Part shown: one piece after another, positions 1-8,541 of the stretch | How the letters are laid out: each line of letters starts with the position of its first letter | Numbering within the stretch: position 1 is the first letter of the stretch | Source: Streptomyces lasiicapitis | GTDB taxonomy: Bacteria > Actinomycetota > Actinomycetes > Streptomycetales > Streptomycetaceae | Reading direction: 5' to 3' | NCBI RefSeq assembly: GCF_014646335.1 | Contig: NZ_BMNG01000004.1 | Location: 376,638 to 440,637 of the forward strand | DNA: 64,000 nt | Program-made: the position numbers and the translations under genes | The notes under the pieces: model-generated | Databases searched by the model: none | What the model was told of the DNA's origin: nothing | The model's input: only the letters and a program-made list of their open reading frames with translations

Positions 1-1
1 C

Positions 2-646
2 CAGCCGGTGCGCCTGACCAAGGTCACGCTCACCAAGGAGTCGCCGTCCGTCTCGCTGACCAAGCAGGGCGGCACGTCGGGCTCGCTGCGGGTGAACCTC
101 AACTGGGAGGTGCGCAAGCAGTTCAAGGGCTGGGCCAGCAAGCTCGGCCGTGCCGTGGCCATGCACGCGGACCTCGACCTCGACCTGTGCGCGCTGTTCG
201 AGCTCGCCGACGGCCGCAAGGGCGTCGTCCAGGCGCTCGGCAACGCCTTCGGGGCCCTGCACCAGCCGCCGTACATCCTCCTGGACGGCGACGACCGCAC
301 CGGCGCCGTGTCCACCGGCGAGAACCTGACGGTCAACCTCGACCACTCCCAGGAGCTCAAGCGCCTGGTCATCTTCGTGACCATCTACGAAGGCGCGCGC
401 AGCTTCGCCGACCTGAACGCCACGGTCACGCTGACCCCGCAGCACGGCGCGCCGATCGAGTTCTCCCTCGACGAGTGCACGGTGCCCTCCACGGTCTGCG
501 CGCTCGCGCTCATCACCAACAACGGCGGCGAACTCACCGTCCAGCGCGAGGCCCGCTACCTGGTGCCCGAGCGCGGCGTGAGCCCGCAGCGGACCATCGA
601 CTACGCCTACGGGTGGGGCATGAACTGGACTCCCGGCCGGAAGTGA
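2..646 (+). CDS. TerD-family tellurium resistance/stress protein, C-terminal part (5' end outside window)
   Basis: The reading frame is already open at the left edge and stops at 644-646, so only the last ~214 residues are present. The visible part has the TerD-family pattern: a beta-rich start (SLTKQGG..LRVNLNW), an acidic DLDLDLCALFEL stretch where the family binds calcium, a GDDRTG segment and a late SFADLNATVTL block. TerD proteins are cytoplasmic Ca2+-binding stress proteins; many streptomycete members carry a Pro-rich N-terminal half, which may be what is cut off. The GTG at position 8 is internal to the open frame and is unlikely to be the true start. Confidence 0.78.
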   Translation, partial: QPVRLTKVTLTKESPSVSLTKQGGTSGSLRVNLNWEVRKQFKGWASKLGRAVAMHADLDLDLCALFELADGRKGVVQALGNAFGALHQPPYILLDGDDRTGAVSTGENLTVNLDHSQELKRLVIFVTIYEGARSFADLNATVTLTPQHGAPIEFSLDECTVPSTVCALALITNNGGELTVQREARYLVPERGVSPQRTIDYAYGWGMNWTPGRK

Positions 647-657
647 CGCCCGCGCCG

Positions 658-684
658 GAGGAGTCCGAGGAGTCCGAGGAGTCC
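658..684. repeat. three 9-bp direct repeats after the TerD-like gene
   Basis: GAGGAGTCC is repeated three times in tandem just after the stop of the TerD-like gene and just before the convergent glycosyltransferase stop. It is a small slippage-type repeat with no visible function. Confidence 0.6.
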
Positions 685-689
685 AGGGT

Positions 690-1874
690 CTAGGGCCGGG
701 ACTCCTCCGCCGCGGCCGTGTCGGGGCGCGCGTACGTGCGGCCCTTCCAGGCCGCGCCGCGCCCCCTGTAGTGCTGCACGGCGGAGTCCACGGTCATCAG
801 GAGGTACAGGAACGCGGTCGCGGGCAGCGTGAGCGCGAGCCACAGCGGCTGGCGGTAGTAGCGCAGCATCGGCAGGTACGTCGCGGTCATCACGAGCCAC
901 GCGAGCCCGCCCAGGAGCGCGGCGCCCGCGCTGCCCGCCGCGAGCCCCGCGAACAGGGCCACCGGCGGCGCCAGATACACCACCGCGAGCCCGGCCACCG
1001 TGCCGACGAGCAGCGCCGGGTTGTGCCGCAGCTGGGCGTACGCGCTGCGCGCCACCATCCGCCACAGGTCCGCGAGGCGCGGATAGGGCCGCACGCTGTC
1101 GACGCGCTCGGCGAGGCCCAGCCAGATGTGCCCGCCCGCGCCCTTGACCGCACGGGCGAGCGCCACGTCGTCGATGACCGCGTGCCGGATCGCGTCCGGG
1201 ATCCGCGCCCGCTCTGCGGCGTCGGCGCGCAGCAGCACACAGCCGCCGGCCGCCGCGGCGGTCCGCCCGCCCCTGCGGGCGATCCAGCGGAACGGATAGA
1301 GCTGCGCGAAGAAGTACACGAACGCCGGGACGACGAGGCGTTCCCACACGCTCGCCACCCGGAGCCGCGCCATCTGCGAGACGAGGTCGTAGCCGCCCGC
1401 CGTGGCCGACGCCACCAACTCCCGCAGGCTGTCCGGGGCGTGGGCGATGTCCGCGTCGGTGAGCAGCAGAAACTCGGGCTCGCGCGCGCGGGCGAGGGTC
1501 ATGCCGTGCCGTACCGCCCAGAGCTTGCCGGTCCAGCCCGCGGGCGGCTCGCCGGGGGACGTGACCGTCAGCGGCAGCCCGCCCGCGCGCTCGGCCAGCG
1601 ACCGCGCGAGGTCGCCCGTGCCGTCGCTGCTGCCGTCGTCGACGAGGAACACCTCCGCGCGCCCCGGATAGTCCTGCGCGAGCAGCGGGGGCAGGCTCGT
1701 CGGCAGCACCTCGGCCTCGTCCCGCGCGGGGACGACGACGCACACCGACGGCCAGTGCTCCGGCTCCCTGCGCGGTGGCAGCCGTAGATCCGTACGCCAG
1801 AAGAAACCCTGTCCGACCAGCAGCCACAGCCACGCGGCGAGCGAAGCGGCGGCGATCCACACAACGGCGCTCAT
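690..1874 (-). CDS. hpnB: family 2 glycosyltransferase, hopene-associated HpnB type
   Basis: A 394-residue membrane glycosyltransferase. It has an N-terminal membrane segment, a GT-A fold with the nucleotide-sugar motif DDGSSDGT near residue 80, a metal-binding TDADIAH motif near 140, a VIDDVALA motif near 215, and several C-terminal transmembrane helices followed by a GRGAAWKGRTY tail typical of HpnB. HpnB proteins are linked to hopanoid modification, but no squalene-hopene cyclase or other hpn gene is visible here, so the substrate is inferred only from family resemblance. The gene is transcribed alone, diverging from the racemase-family gene. Confidence 0.8.
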   Translation of the reverse strand: MSAVVWIAAASLAAWLWLLVGQGFFWRTDLRLPPRREPEHWPSVCVVVPARDEAEVLPTSLPPLLAQDYPGRAEVFLVDDGSSDGTGDLARSLAERAGGLPLTVTSPGEPPAGWTGKLWAVRHGMTLARAREPEFLLLTDADIAHAPDSLRELVASATAGGYDLVSQMARLRVASVWERLVVPAFVYFFAQLYPFRWIARRGGRTAAAAGGCVLLRADAAERARIPDAIRHAVIDDVALARAVKGAGGHIWLGLAERVDSVRPYPRLADLWRMVARSAYAQLRHNPALLVGTVAGLAVVYLAPPVALFAGLAAGSAGAALLGGLAWLVMTATYLPMLRYYRQPLWLALTLPATAFLYLLMTVDSAVQHYRGRGAAWKGRTYARPDTAAAEESRP

Positions 1875-1932
1875 CCGCCGCAGTCTGCCCCACCCCGCCG
1901 GGCTTGTCCGGCCGATCGTCTAAGGTGACCGG

Positions 1933-2754
1933 GTGAAGATCGCGCTGATGGACTCCGGCATCGGACTGCTCGCCGCGGCCGCCGCGGTACGACGCCTGCA
2001 CCCCGGCGCCGACCTCGTTCTGTCCTCCGACCCGGACACGATGCCCTGGGGCCAGCGCAGTACGCAGGAGCTGACCCGCCTTGCCCTGGCCGCCGCGGAG
2101 GCCGCCGCCGCGCACCGCCCGGACGCGCTGATCGTGGCCTGCAACACCGCGTCCGTGCACGCCCTGCCCGCCCTGCGCGCCCGCCTGGAGCCGGGGCTGC
2201 CCGTCATCGCCACCGTCCCGGCGATCAAGCCCGCGGCGGCCGGCGGCGGTCCCGTCGCGATCTGGGCCACGCCCGCCACCACCGGCAGCCCCTACCAGCG
2301 CGGCCTCATCGAGGAGTTCGCCGCCGGAGTACCCGTCACCGAGGTGCCCTGCCCCGGCCTCGCCGACGCCGTGCAGGAGGCCGACGAGGAGGCCACCACG
2401 CGCGCGATCGCGGCCGCCGCGGCCCTCACCCCGCCCGATGTAAGGGCCGTCGTCCTGGGCTGCACCCATTACGAGCTGGTCGCGGAGCGCATCCGCGCGG
2501 CCGTGCAGCAGTCGGACAAGCCGCCGCTCGTGCTCCACGGCTCGGCCGGAGCCGTCGTCGCGCAGGCGCTGCGCAGGGCCGGTGAGCGGGCAGGGTCCGT
2601 GAACGCGGGCCCGTCGGCCGCCTACGACGGCGAGCGCGCCGAAGGGACCCTCACGGTGCTCCTCGGCGGGCGCGAGGCCGCGCTGCCGCGTGCCGCCCTC
2701 ACGTACGCCGAGGGACGGCTGCTCGCGGCGTCGGATCCGGTCCTGAAGCCTTAG
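1933..2754 (+). CDS. aspartate/glutamate racemase family protein (MurI-like)
   Basis: A 273-residue protein with the glutamate racemase layout: an N-terminal DSGIG motif (residues 7-11), the first catalytic cysteine in ACNTAS (C70), and the second in LGCTHYEL (C177). Both catalytic cysteines are kept, so it is probably active in interconverting L- and D-glutamate or a related acid. The start is GTG 1933, 58 bp from the divergent glycosyltransferase. There is no cell-wall gene context, so it may be a paralogue of a housekeeping murI located elsewhere; for that reason no symbol is given. Confidence 0.75.
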   Translation: MKIALMDSGIGLLAAAAAVRRLHPGADLVLSSDPDTMPWGQRSTQELTRLALAAAEAAAAHRPDALIVACNTASVHALPALRARLEPGLPVIATVPAIKPAAAGGGPVAIWATPATTGSPYQRGLIEEFAAGVPVTEVPCPGLADAVQEADEEATTRAIAAAAALTPPDVRAVVLGCTHYELVAERIRAAVQQSDKPPLVLHGSAGAVVAQALRRAGERAGSVNAGPSAAYDGERAEGTLTVLLGGREAALPRAALTYAEGRLLAASDPVLKP

Positions 2755-2922
2755 TCGGCGGCCCGGCAACCCTGACGGCCCGGGGCCTGTACGGCAGCCC
2801 CGCCTGCCCGGAGCCTCGGACCCCCTGTTCCAGGCGTGAACCAGGCGTTCGCCGTGTCCACCGGAGGAGTAACTCTCCGCGACGCGGTGCCTTCGTCCCG
2901 GAACGTGAGTACTCTCGATTGC

Positions 2923-3474
2923 ATGACGGACCACGCCCACAGCGAGCGGGTCAGCTCCGAGAAGCAGCCCGAGATCTGGACCGGACGCGCGACTAACCGC
3001 GGCCAGTGGCTGTTGGCCTGCGCGGGTGCCGCCTGTCTCGCGCTGGGCATCGACCTGGCCGTCGAGACGCTGTGGCCCTCGGGCATCCTCCCGCTGGTCA
3101 TGTCGATCGTCGGCTGCATCGCCGTCGGTCTGCTGATCCTGTTCGGGACGCTCGCCTTCGTGCACGTGGCCGTGAAGGTCGACGGCGACTCCCTGGAGGT
3201 GCGCTGCGGCCACATCGGGGTGCCGCGCCGCCGCATCCTGTTGTCGCATGTCGTGGGCGCCGACTTCGCGCCGGCCGTCACGCCCCGGCAGTGGGGCGGC
3301 TGGGGCTACCGCTGGCGGCCCGAGCAGGGCACCGCCGTCGTCGTCCGGCGCGGTGAGGGCCTCGTCCTCAGCCTCGGTGACGGCCGCAAGTTCACCGTGA
3401 CCGTCGACAACGCCGAGATGGCAGTCCGCGTCATCCGCGACCGCCTGAGCCCTTCCGGGAGTACGCCGGTCTGA
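2923..3474 (+). CDS. hypothetical two-helix membrane protein
   Basis: A 183-residue protein starting at ATG 2923; an upstream in-frame ATG at 2836 is possible but lies in less convincing coding sequence. After a short cytoplasmic N-terminus it has two hydrophobic segments (about residues 27-48 and 53-83) and then a soluble domain of about 100 residues with repeated beta-like hydrophobic alternation (VAVKVDGDSLEVRCGHIGVPRRRI) that resembles small bacterial PH-type or DUF3093-like domains. I do not recognise a specific function. Its 3' end overlaps the convergent membrane gene by 44 bp. Confidence 0.7.
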   Translation: MTDHAHSERVSSEKQPEIWTGRATNRGQWLLACAGAACLALGIDLAVETLWPSGILPLVMSIVGCIAVGLLILFGTLAFVHVAVKVDGDSLEVRCGHIGVPRRRILLSHVVGADFAPAVTPRQWGGWGYRWRPEQGTAVVVRRGEGLVLSLGDGRKFTVTVDNAEMAVRVIRDRLSPSGSTPV

Positions 3475-4507
3475 CCTGGGCCGCCTCCTCGCTCAGGGGG
3501 CGTGCCGTGGCGATGCCCGCCAGCAGTCCCGCGCCCACCGTCACCGATGTCACGCTCAGCGCGTTGCCGACCGTCGCCACCGCGGCCAGGGCCGTCAGGG
3601 CCGCGCCCGCCGTCAGGACGACCTGCGTGGACCGCGGCGAGCGCCACAGCGCGAACAGCACCCAGCAGAACGCCGCCGCGAGCAGAGCCACCCCCACGAA
3701 ACCCTGCTCGGCGCCCTGCTGCAGCAGCGCCGAGTGCGGCTTGGCGTCCGTGAGCAGGCCCTCGGTGACCGTGGGTGACGCCTCCCCGAACCGCCCCGGC
3801 CCCACGCCGAACGCGGGATGCGCGCCCGTCATCGCCTCGGCGTCCTGCCACATCCGCACCCGGTACCCGCCGAGCTGCCCCTCCAGGGACGTGGTGAGCC
3901 CCTCGGGCAGTGCCCCGTCCGCGACCGCCCAGGCGAGCCCCGTGAGCACCGCCGTCGTCAGTGCGAACCCGGCGAGCCCGAGCCCTCTGCGCCGCATCAG
4001 CGCCGCCGCGAGCGAACACAGCAGGATCCCGGCGCACGCGATGACCCCGGCCGTCGAACCGAGCAGTGCCGCCGCCAGCACGATCCCGGCCGCCAGCACC
4101 CGCATGCCGGTCCGCAGCGCAGCCCCGCGCGCCGCCCAGGCCGCGCAGCAGGCCGCGCCCGACGCCAGGCTGAGCAGCGCCGCCGTGGCGCCGATGGGCC
4201 CGAGCGGCGAGGAGCTGACGGGACCCGGCGTGACATGCGGCGCCGCTGCCGCGAGGGCGACCCCGGCGAGCGCGCCTACGCAGGGCGCGGCGACCGGGAG
4301 CAGCGCCCCCGCGATCCGCCCGCCCGCGTACCCGGCGGCCACCGCAAGGACGGCGAGCAGCATCCCGTCCGGCCGGCCGCCCCGCACGCCCGTCGTGATC
4401 AGCACCCAGGCCGCGCAGGCGGCGAGGATCGCCACGCCGACGGCGTCCGCGGCCCCGCGCCGCTCCGCCGTCCAACCGGCCGTCGCGGTCGGCGACGGCG
4501 TATTCAT
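3431..4507 (-). CDS. O-antigen ligase-like polytopic membrane protein
   Basis: A 358-residue protein that is almost entirely hydrophobic, with about ten predicted membrane helices. Between residues about 220 and 270 a large hydrophilic loop contains HPAFGVGPGRF and a later PHSALLQQGAEQG segment; this matches the Wzy/WaaL (O-antigen ligase, Wzy_C) pattern of G-x-G-x3-F followed by PH(N/S)x4-5(Q/E)xG. Such proteins transfer or polymerise lipid-linked glycans on the outer face of the membrane. The chosen start is ATG 4507; a GTG 12 bases upstream is possible. It is divergent from lnt across about 240 bp. Confidence 0.72.
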   Translation of the reverse strand: MNTPSPTATAGWTAERRGAADAVGVAILAACAAWVLITTGVRGGRPDGMLLAVLAVAAGYAGGRIAGALLPVAAPCVGALAGVALAAAAPHVTPGPVSSSPLGPIGATAALLSLASGAACCAAWAARGAALRTGMRVLAAGIVLAAALLGSTAGVIACAGILLCSLAAALMRRRGLGLAGFALTTAVLTGLAWAVADGALPEGLTTSLEGQLGGYRVRMWQDAEAMTGAHPAFGVGPGRFGEASPTVTEGLLTDAKPHSALLQQGAEQGFVGVALLAAAFCWVLFALWRSPRSTQVVLTAGAALTALAAVATVGNALSVTSVTVGAGLLAGIATARPLSEEAAQVRPAYSRKGSGGRG

Positions 4508-4747
4508 CGACCCCACCCCGTCGCCCCCCGATGTGTGACGGGCCCCGACCCTATGGCGTGACGACCGTATGGCTTGATCTCGCCGCATGTCAGAGGCTTG
4601 GGCACACGCTAGCTGCTGCGGGCACCGGTTGTGGAGATCTCGCGCAGGAACGATCCAGCAGGTGTGCGGGACGGGCATGTGGGACGGCCGTGCCGGCGCC
4701 GCCCACCGCGCTGTCCGCGTCCAGGCGGCGCGCCGTACACTCCCGGA

Positions 4748-6340
4748 GTGACCGCCACCACCGCTCCCACCGACGCGTCCGAGCAGACCGCACCGCAGCC
4801 CGGACCGGAATCGCGTGCCGAGCGGATCAGACGACGGCTGGTTCCCGGCGCGGCGGCGGTGTTCGCCGGAGTGCTCCTCTATCTGAGCTTCGCGCCGCGT
4901 GAGCTGTGGTGGCTCGCGCCGTTCGCGTGCGCGGTGCTCGGCTTCGTACTGCACGGGCGGCGGCCGAAATCCGGCTTCGGGCTCGGACTGCTCATGGGGC
5001 TCGGCTACTTCGTGCCGCTGCTCTCCTGGACCGGCGTCGACGTGGGCCCGCTGCCGTGGCTCGCGCTCGCCGTGGCCGAAACGCTGTTCCTGGGCCTGAC
5101 CGGCCTGGGCATCGCCTACGTGTCCCGCCTTCCCGTGTGGCCGGTGTGGGCCGCCGGGGTGTGGATCGCGGGGGAGGCGGCGCGGGCGCGCTTCCCGTTC
5201 GAGGGGTTCCCCTGGGGCAAGGTCGCGTTCAGCCAGCCCGACGGTCTGTTCCTGCCGCTGGCCGCGCTCGGCGGCACCCCGCTGCTCGGCTTCGCGGTGG
5301 TGCTCTGCGGCTTCGCGCTCGCCGATGTCGTACGCCGGCTCAAGGCCGATCCGCGCGCGCGTGACCGCGCGCTCGTCACCTCCGCGGCGCTCACGCTGAC
5401 GCCCGTGCTCGCCGGTGCCGCGGCCCTGCCGCTGGTGTCCAACAAGGCCGAGCACGGCACCACGACGGTCGCCGTCATCCAGGGCAACGTGCCGCGCATG
5501 GGCCTCGACTTCAACGCCCAGCGCCGCGCCGTCCTGGACCACCACGTGAAGGAGACGCTGCGCCTGGCCGCCGAGGTCGAGGCGGGCAAGGCCAAGCAGC
5601 CCGATCTCGTGCTGTGGCCGGAGAACTCCTCCGACATCGACCCGTACGCGAACCCGGACGCCTACGCCGTGATCGACAAGGCCGCCAAGGCCATCAAGGC
5701 CCCCGTGTCCGTGGGCGCCGTCGTCACCGCGAAGGACGGCAAGCCCCGCAACCGGCAGATCCTCTGGGACCCCGAGACCGGGCCGGGCGCCACCTACGAC
5801 AAGCGCCACCTCCAGCCGTTCGGCGAGTACATGCCGTACCGCGACTTCTTCCGTGTCTTCAGCTCCGACGTGGACCGCGCGGGCGTCTTCCAACCCGGTA
5901 CGAAACCGGCCGTGTTCGACATGGCGGGAACCGGCGTCGGCCCGGTGACCTGCTACGAGGCCGCGTTCGACTCGGTGGTGCGGGACCAGGTGAAGGAGGG
6001 TGCGCAGATCCTCTCCGTGCCCAGCAACAACGCTACGTTCGAACGTAGTCAGATGACGTACCAGCAGCTGGCCATAGACCGGGTGCGGGCCGTCGAGCAC
6101 GGCCGTGCCGTCATGGTCCCGGTGACCAGCGGGGTCAGCGCGGTGATCCGTCCGGACGGGTCGATCGCCCAGCGCACCGGGATGTTCACGGCCGAGTCGC
6201 TGGTCGCCGACGTACCCAAGCGCAGCTCTCTGACGCCCGCCACCCGCCTCGGGGTCTGGCCGGAAGTGCTCCTCGTGCTGGTCGGCGCTGCGGGTGTCGG
6301 CTGGGTGATCGCGCGACGTCGGGCCGGGGCCGCCGGTTAG
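4748..6340 (+). CDS. lnt: apolipoprotein N-acyltransferase
   Basis: A 530-residue enzyme that adds the third acyl chain to the N-terminal cysteine of lipoproteins at the membrane. The first ~240 residues hold several membrane helices; the rest is a nitrilase-fold periplasmic domain with the full triad: Glu in LWPENSSD, Lys in YDKRHLQPFGEYMP, and Cys in VTCYEAAF. The QGNVPR and SNNATF motifs of the family are also present. One helix closes the C-terminus. GTG 4748 is preferred because upstream sequence is not coding-like. A Nudix hydrolase follows after 10 bp and may be co-transcribed. Confidence 0.93.
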   Translation: MTATTAPTDASEQTAPQPGPESRAERIRRRLVPGAAAVFAGVLLYLSFAPRELWWLAPFACAVLGFVLHGRRPKSGFGLGLLMGLGYFVPLLSWTGVDVGPLPWLALAVAETLFLGLTGLGIAYVSRLPVWPVWAAGVWIAGEAARARFPFEGFPWGKVAFSQPDGLFLPLAALGGTPLLGFAVVLCGFALADVVRRLKADPRARDRALVTSAALTLTPVLAGAAALPLVSNKAEHGTTTVAVIQGNVPRMGLDFNAQRRAVLDHHVKETLRLAAEVEAGKAKQPDLVLWPENSSDIDPYANPDAYAVIDKAAKAIKAPVSVGAVVTAKDGKPRNRQILWDPETGPGATYDKRHLQPFGEYMPYRDFFRVFSSDVDRAGVFQPGTKPAVFDMAGTGVGPVTCYEAAFDSVVRDQVKEGAQILSVPSNNATFERSQMTYQQLAIDRVRAVEHGRAVMVPVTSGVSAVIRPDGSIAQRTGMFTAESLVADVPKRSSLTPATRLGVWPEVLLVLVGAAGVGWVIARRRAGAAG

Positions 6341-6350
6341 GGTCGGGGCC

Positions 6351-6821
6351 ATGGCTACTCCGGACTTCATCCGCACCCTGCGCGCCGACGCGGGCCATCA
6401 GCTCCTGTGGCTCCCGGGAGTCACCGCGATCGTCTTCGACGACGAGGGCAGAGTGCTGCTCGGGCGGCGCGCCGACAACGGCAAGTGGTCGGTCGTCGGC
6501 GGCATCCCGGATCCGGGGGAGCAGCCCGCGGAGTGCGCGGTGCGCGAGGTCTACGAAGAGACGGCGGTGCGGTGCGTCGCCGAGCGCGTGGTCCTGGTGG
6601 AGGCGCTGAAGCAGGTCACGTACGACAACGGCGACATCTGCCAGTTCATGGACATCACGTTCCGCTGCCGGGCCGTGGGCGGCGAGCCGCGTGTGAACGA
6701 CGACGAGTCCCTGGAGGTCGGGTGGTTCGCGCTGGACGCGCTGCCCGACCTGCACGAGACCGGGCTCTTCCGGATCAAGCAGGCGATGGCGGACGCGCCC
6801 ACGTGGTTCGACCAGGGCTGA
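6351..6821 (+). CDS. Nudix hydrolase
   Basis: A 156-residue single-domain protein with a complete Nudix box at residues 51-73: G51, E57, the REVYEE core at 65-70 and a hydrophobic end. It would hydrolyse a nucleoside diphosphate linked to another moiety, using a divalent cation; the substrate cannot be told from the sequence. It starts 10 bp after the lnt stop codon, so it is probably the second gene of that transcript. Confidence 0.88.
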   Translation: MATPDFIRTLRADAGHQLLWLPGVTAIVFDDEGRVLLGRRADNGKWSVVGGIPDPGEQPAECAVREVYEETAVRCVAERVVLVEALKQVTYDNGDICQFMDITFRCRAVGGEPRVNDDESLEVGWFALDALPDLHETGLFRIKQAMADAPTWFDQG

Positions 6822-6953
6822 GCCGCGCGGCGTCGCGCGGCCGCGGCGCCATGGTGACGGCCCGGCACAGCGTGTAGCCTGCACGGACATTGCCGGGCGC
6901 GGCCCGCGGCGCGTGGTCGGCGCGCCGGGGAACCTTCGGGACAGGGGCGGGAG

Positions 6954-7661
6954 TTGAGCCGGAAGACCTACGGCCTGACGCTGCGCGGGCTCGCCTGCGT
7001 GCTGCTCGCCTGGCAGGTCTGGCTCGTGTGGCATCTCAGTACGTACGACGTCACCGCCGTCGCGTGGGCCTGCGACGGCGAAGGGTGCGGCAGCGACCAG
7101 TTCGCGGCCCTGGCGCCGGAGCTCGGCATCGCGTCGACGGTGCTGCTCGGGTTCGTGGCCGCGCGCTTCCTGCATCGTGCGACGGCCGGCGCGGTGATCG
7201 CCCTGAGCGCGTGCGGTGCCGCCGCGGGCTGGTACGACGCGGTGTCCGACCGGCGCGTCGCGTACGACACGGTCACCGACTTCATGCTGGTCGTGCCCGC
7301 GGGCCGGCACACCGTTTCGGGCTGGCTGGCCTTCCTGTGGTCGGTGGCCGCCGCGGGCTGCTTCGTCGCCGTGTGGGGCGCTGCCGTGAGCCTGCGCCGG
7401 ACCGCCGCGTTGCGCAGGCTGCGCGGCGAGTTCAGCACCGCGCAGGCCCGCCTGGAGGGCTGGCGGCCGGTGCGCGGTCGGCGCGGCGAGGTCACCGTCG
7501 TCTTCCACGACACCCAGGGCGTCCGCCACGCCGTGCCCGTCGTCGTCGACCGCGCCGCCCTGGACCGGCCGGTCCTCGCCGTGTACGACCGGTCCCGCCC
7601 CGCCGACCCCCGGCGCACCCGGGTCGCGGTGCCCCGACGACGGCTGCTGCGCTCCTCATGA
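6954..7661 (+). CDS. hypothetical membrane protein with C-terminal cytoplasmic domain
   Basis: A 235-residue protein. The start is TTG 6954, supported by a purine-rich stretch (GGGGCGGGAG) just upstream. Four hydrophobic segments are visible (about residues 10-27, 50-70, 75-92 and 118-145), followed by a basic cytoplasmic tail with an EVTVVFHDTQGVRHAVPVV segment that recurs in loose form in the next gene. The TGA stop overlaps the next ATG (ATGA), so the two are translationally coupled. I do not recognise a family with a known function. Confidence 0.7.
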   Translation: MSRKTYGLTLRGLACVLLAWQVWLVWHLSTYDVTAVAWACDGEGCGSDQFAALAPELGIASTVLLGFVAARFLHRATAGAVIALSACGAAAGWYDAVSDRRVAYDTVTDFMLVVPAGRHTVSGWLAFLWSVAAAGCFVAVWGAAVSLRRTAALRRLRGEFSTAQARLEGWRPVRGRRGEVTVVFHDTQGVRHAVPVVVDRAALDRPVLAVYDRSRPADPRRTRVAVPRRRLLRSS

Positions 7662-8314
7662 GGCGCTCCGTGACGCGACATCCGGCGGCCAGGGACTTTG
7701 TACGCCGCTTCCTCGCCCTGGACGTGCTGCTCGGCACCGCCGTGGTGGGCCTCGCGTTCGCCGCGCTGGCCGAGGGCGTCCTCGACGGGCCGACCTGGCT
7801 GCTTGTCGTCGGCCTCACCACGACCGCGCTCGCTCTCCTGTGCCTGGGCGCGGTCGCCGAGCGCGGGCAGGGCGGCGGGGTCGCCTCGGGGCTGCGCTCG
7901 GGCGGGCCGCGCGCGTACGCGCCCGCGGTGGTGCACTCGGTGAGGGCCGTGCAGCGGGAGACCGGCAGGCTCGTCCTCGACGCGCAGGCCGCGGACAGCG
8001 TGTTCGCCTTCGACCTGACCGTGGTGCCGGAGGGGCGGCGGCCGTTCCGCGTCGAGGTGCGGCACCCCCTCGACGTACAAGGTCTCCTGCACCGCGGCCG
8101 TGCCGTCGTCGAGTACGACCCCCGCCAGCCCTGGCGCGTGGTCGTGCCGAACCACCCGCCGGGCGAGTGGGTGGCGCGGGCGGCGCGGCTCGACGCGGAG
8201 TCGGCGCACACCGCCGAGGGGCCGCCGACGGGGGTGCCGCCGGGGGCGCAGGTGCTGGTCACGGGTGTGGTGGTGGCGGTGGGGTTGGTGGGAGTGCTGC
8301 ATTTGGCGGGGTGA
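7658..8314 (+). CDS. hypothetical membrane protein, coupled to the preceding gene
   Basis: A 218-residue protein starting in the ATGA overlap with the previous stop. Two hydrophobic segments lie near residues 18-40 and 46-66, followed by a soluble domain of about 110 residues (VRAVQRETGRLVLDAQAADSVF..VEVRHPLDVQG) and a last hydrophobic helix near the C-terminus. The domain and the preceding protein's tail both look like small beta-rich domains that handle a value passed between partners, suggesting a two-subunit membrane complex. This is inference from gene coupling only. Confidence 0.68.
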   Translation: MRRSVTRHPAARDFVRRFLALDVLLGTAVVGLAFAALAEGVLDGPTWLLVVGLTTTALALLCLGAVAERGQGGGVASGLRSGGPRAYAPAVVHSVRAVQRETGRLVLDAQAADSVFAFDLTVVPEGRRPFRVEVRHPLDVQGLLHRGRAVVEYDPRQPWRVVVPNHPPGEWVARAARLDAESAHTAEGPPTGVPPGAQVLVTGVVVAVGLVGVLHLAG

Positions 8315-8412
8315 GGGGGGTGGTGGGGGTTGGGGTGGCGTCGGCGGGAGCTCGCCGTACGGCTCCGGCGGGAGGCTTCCGTGAGGGAGGCTGCCCGGGG
8401 CTCGGGGCGGGC

Positions 8413-8523
8413 GGCTCGCGGTGGAGAGCCCGAGGTGAATGGCTCGCCGCAAAGAAGCCCAGGCCAACGGCTCGCCGCAATGAGCCCCAGGCGGCGGCTC
8501 GCGGCAAGGAGTCCGCGGCGCTC
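8413..8523. repeat. four tandem copies of a ~28-bp repeat upstream of the rRNA methyltransferase gene
   Basis: Units begin at 8413, 8441, 8469 and 8496, each with GGCTCG followed by CGGTGG or C(C/G)GCAA and a conserved GAGNCC / CCCAGGC middle. Unit lengths are 28, 28, 27 and 28 bp. The array ends about 18 bp before the start codon of the methyltransferase gene, so it occupies its promoter/leader. No protein-coding role is apparent. Confidence 0.7.
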
Positions 8524-8541
8524 CGTTAGCCTGAGGGCACG

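Noticed and set aside
2836-2922. Longer start for the two-helix membrane protein
   Set aside because: The extra 29 codons are not coding-like; the ATG at 2923 gives a usual N-terminus before the first helix.
607-3249. Long open frame of 880 codons on the minus strand
   Set aside because: It runs antisense to or out of frame with three well-supported genes and its product is Arg/Gly/Ala-rich with no motif. Long shadow frames are expected at this GC content.
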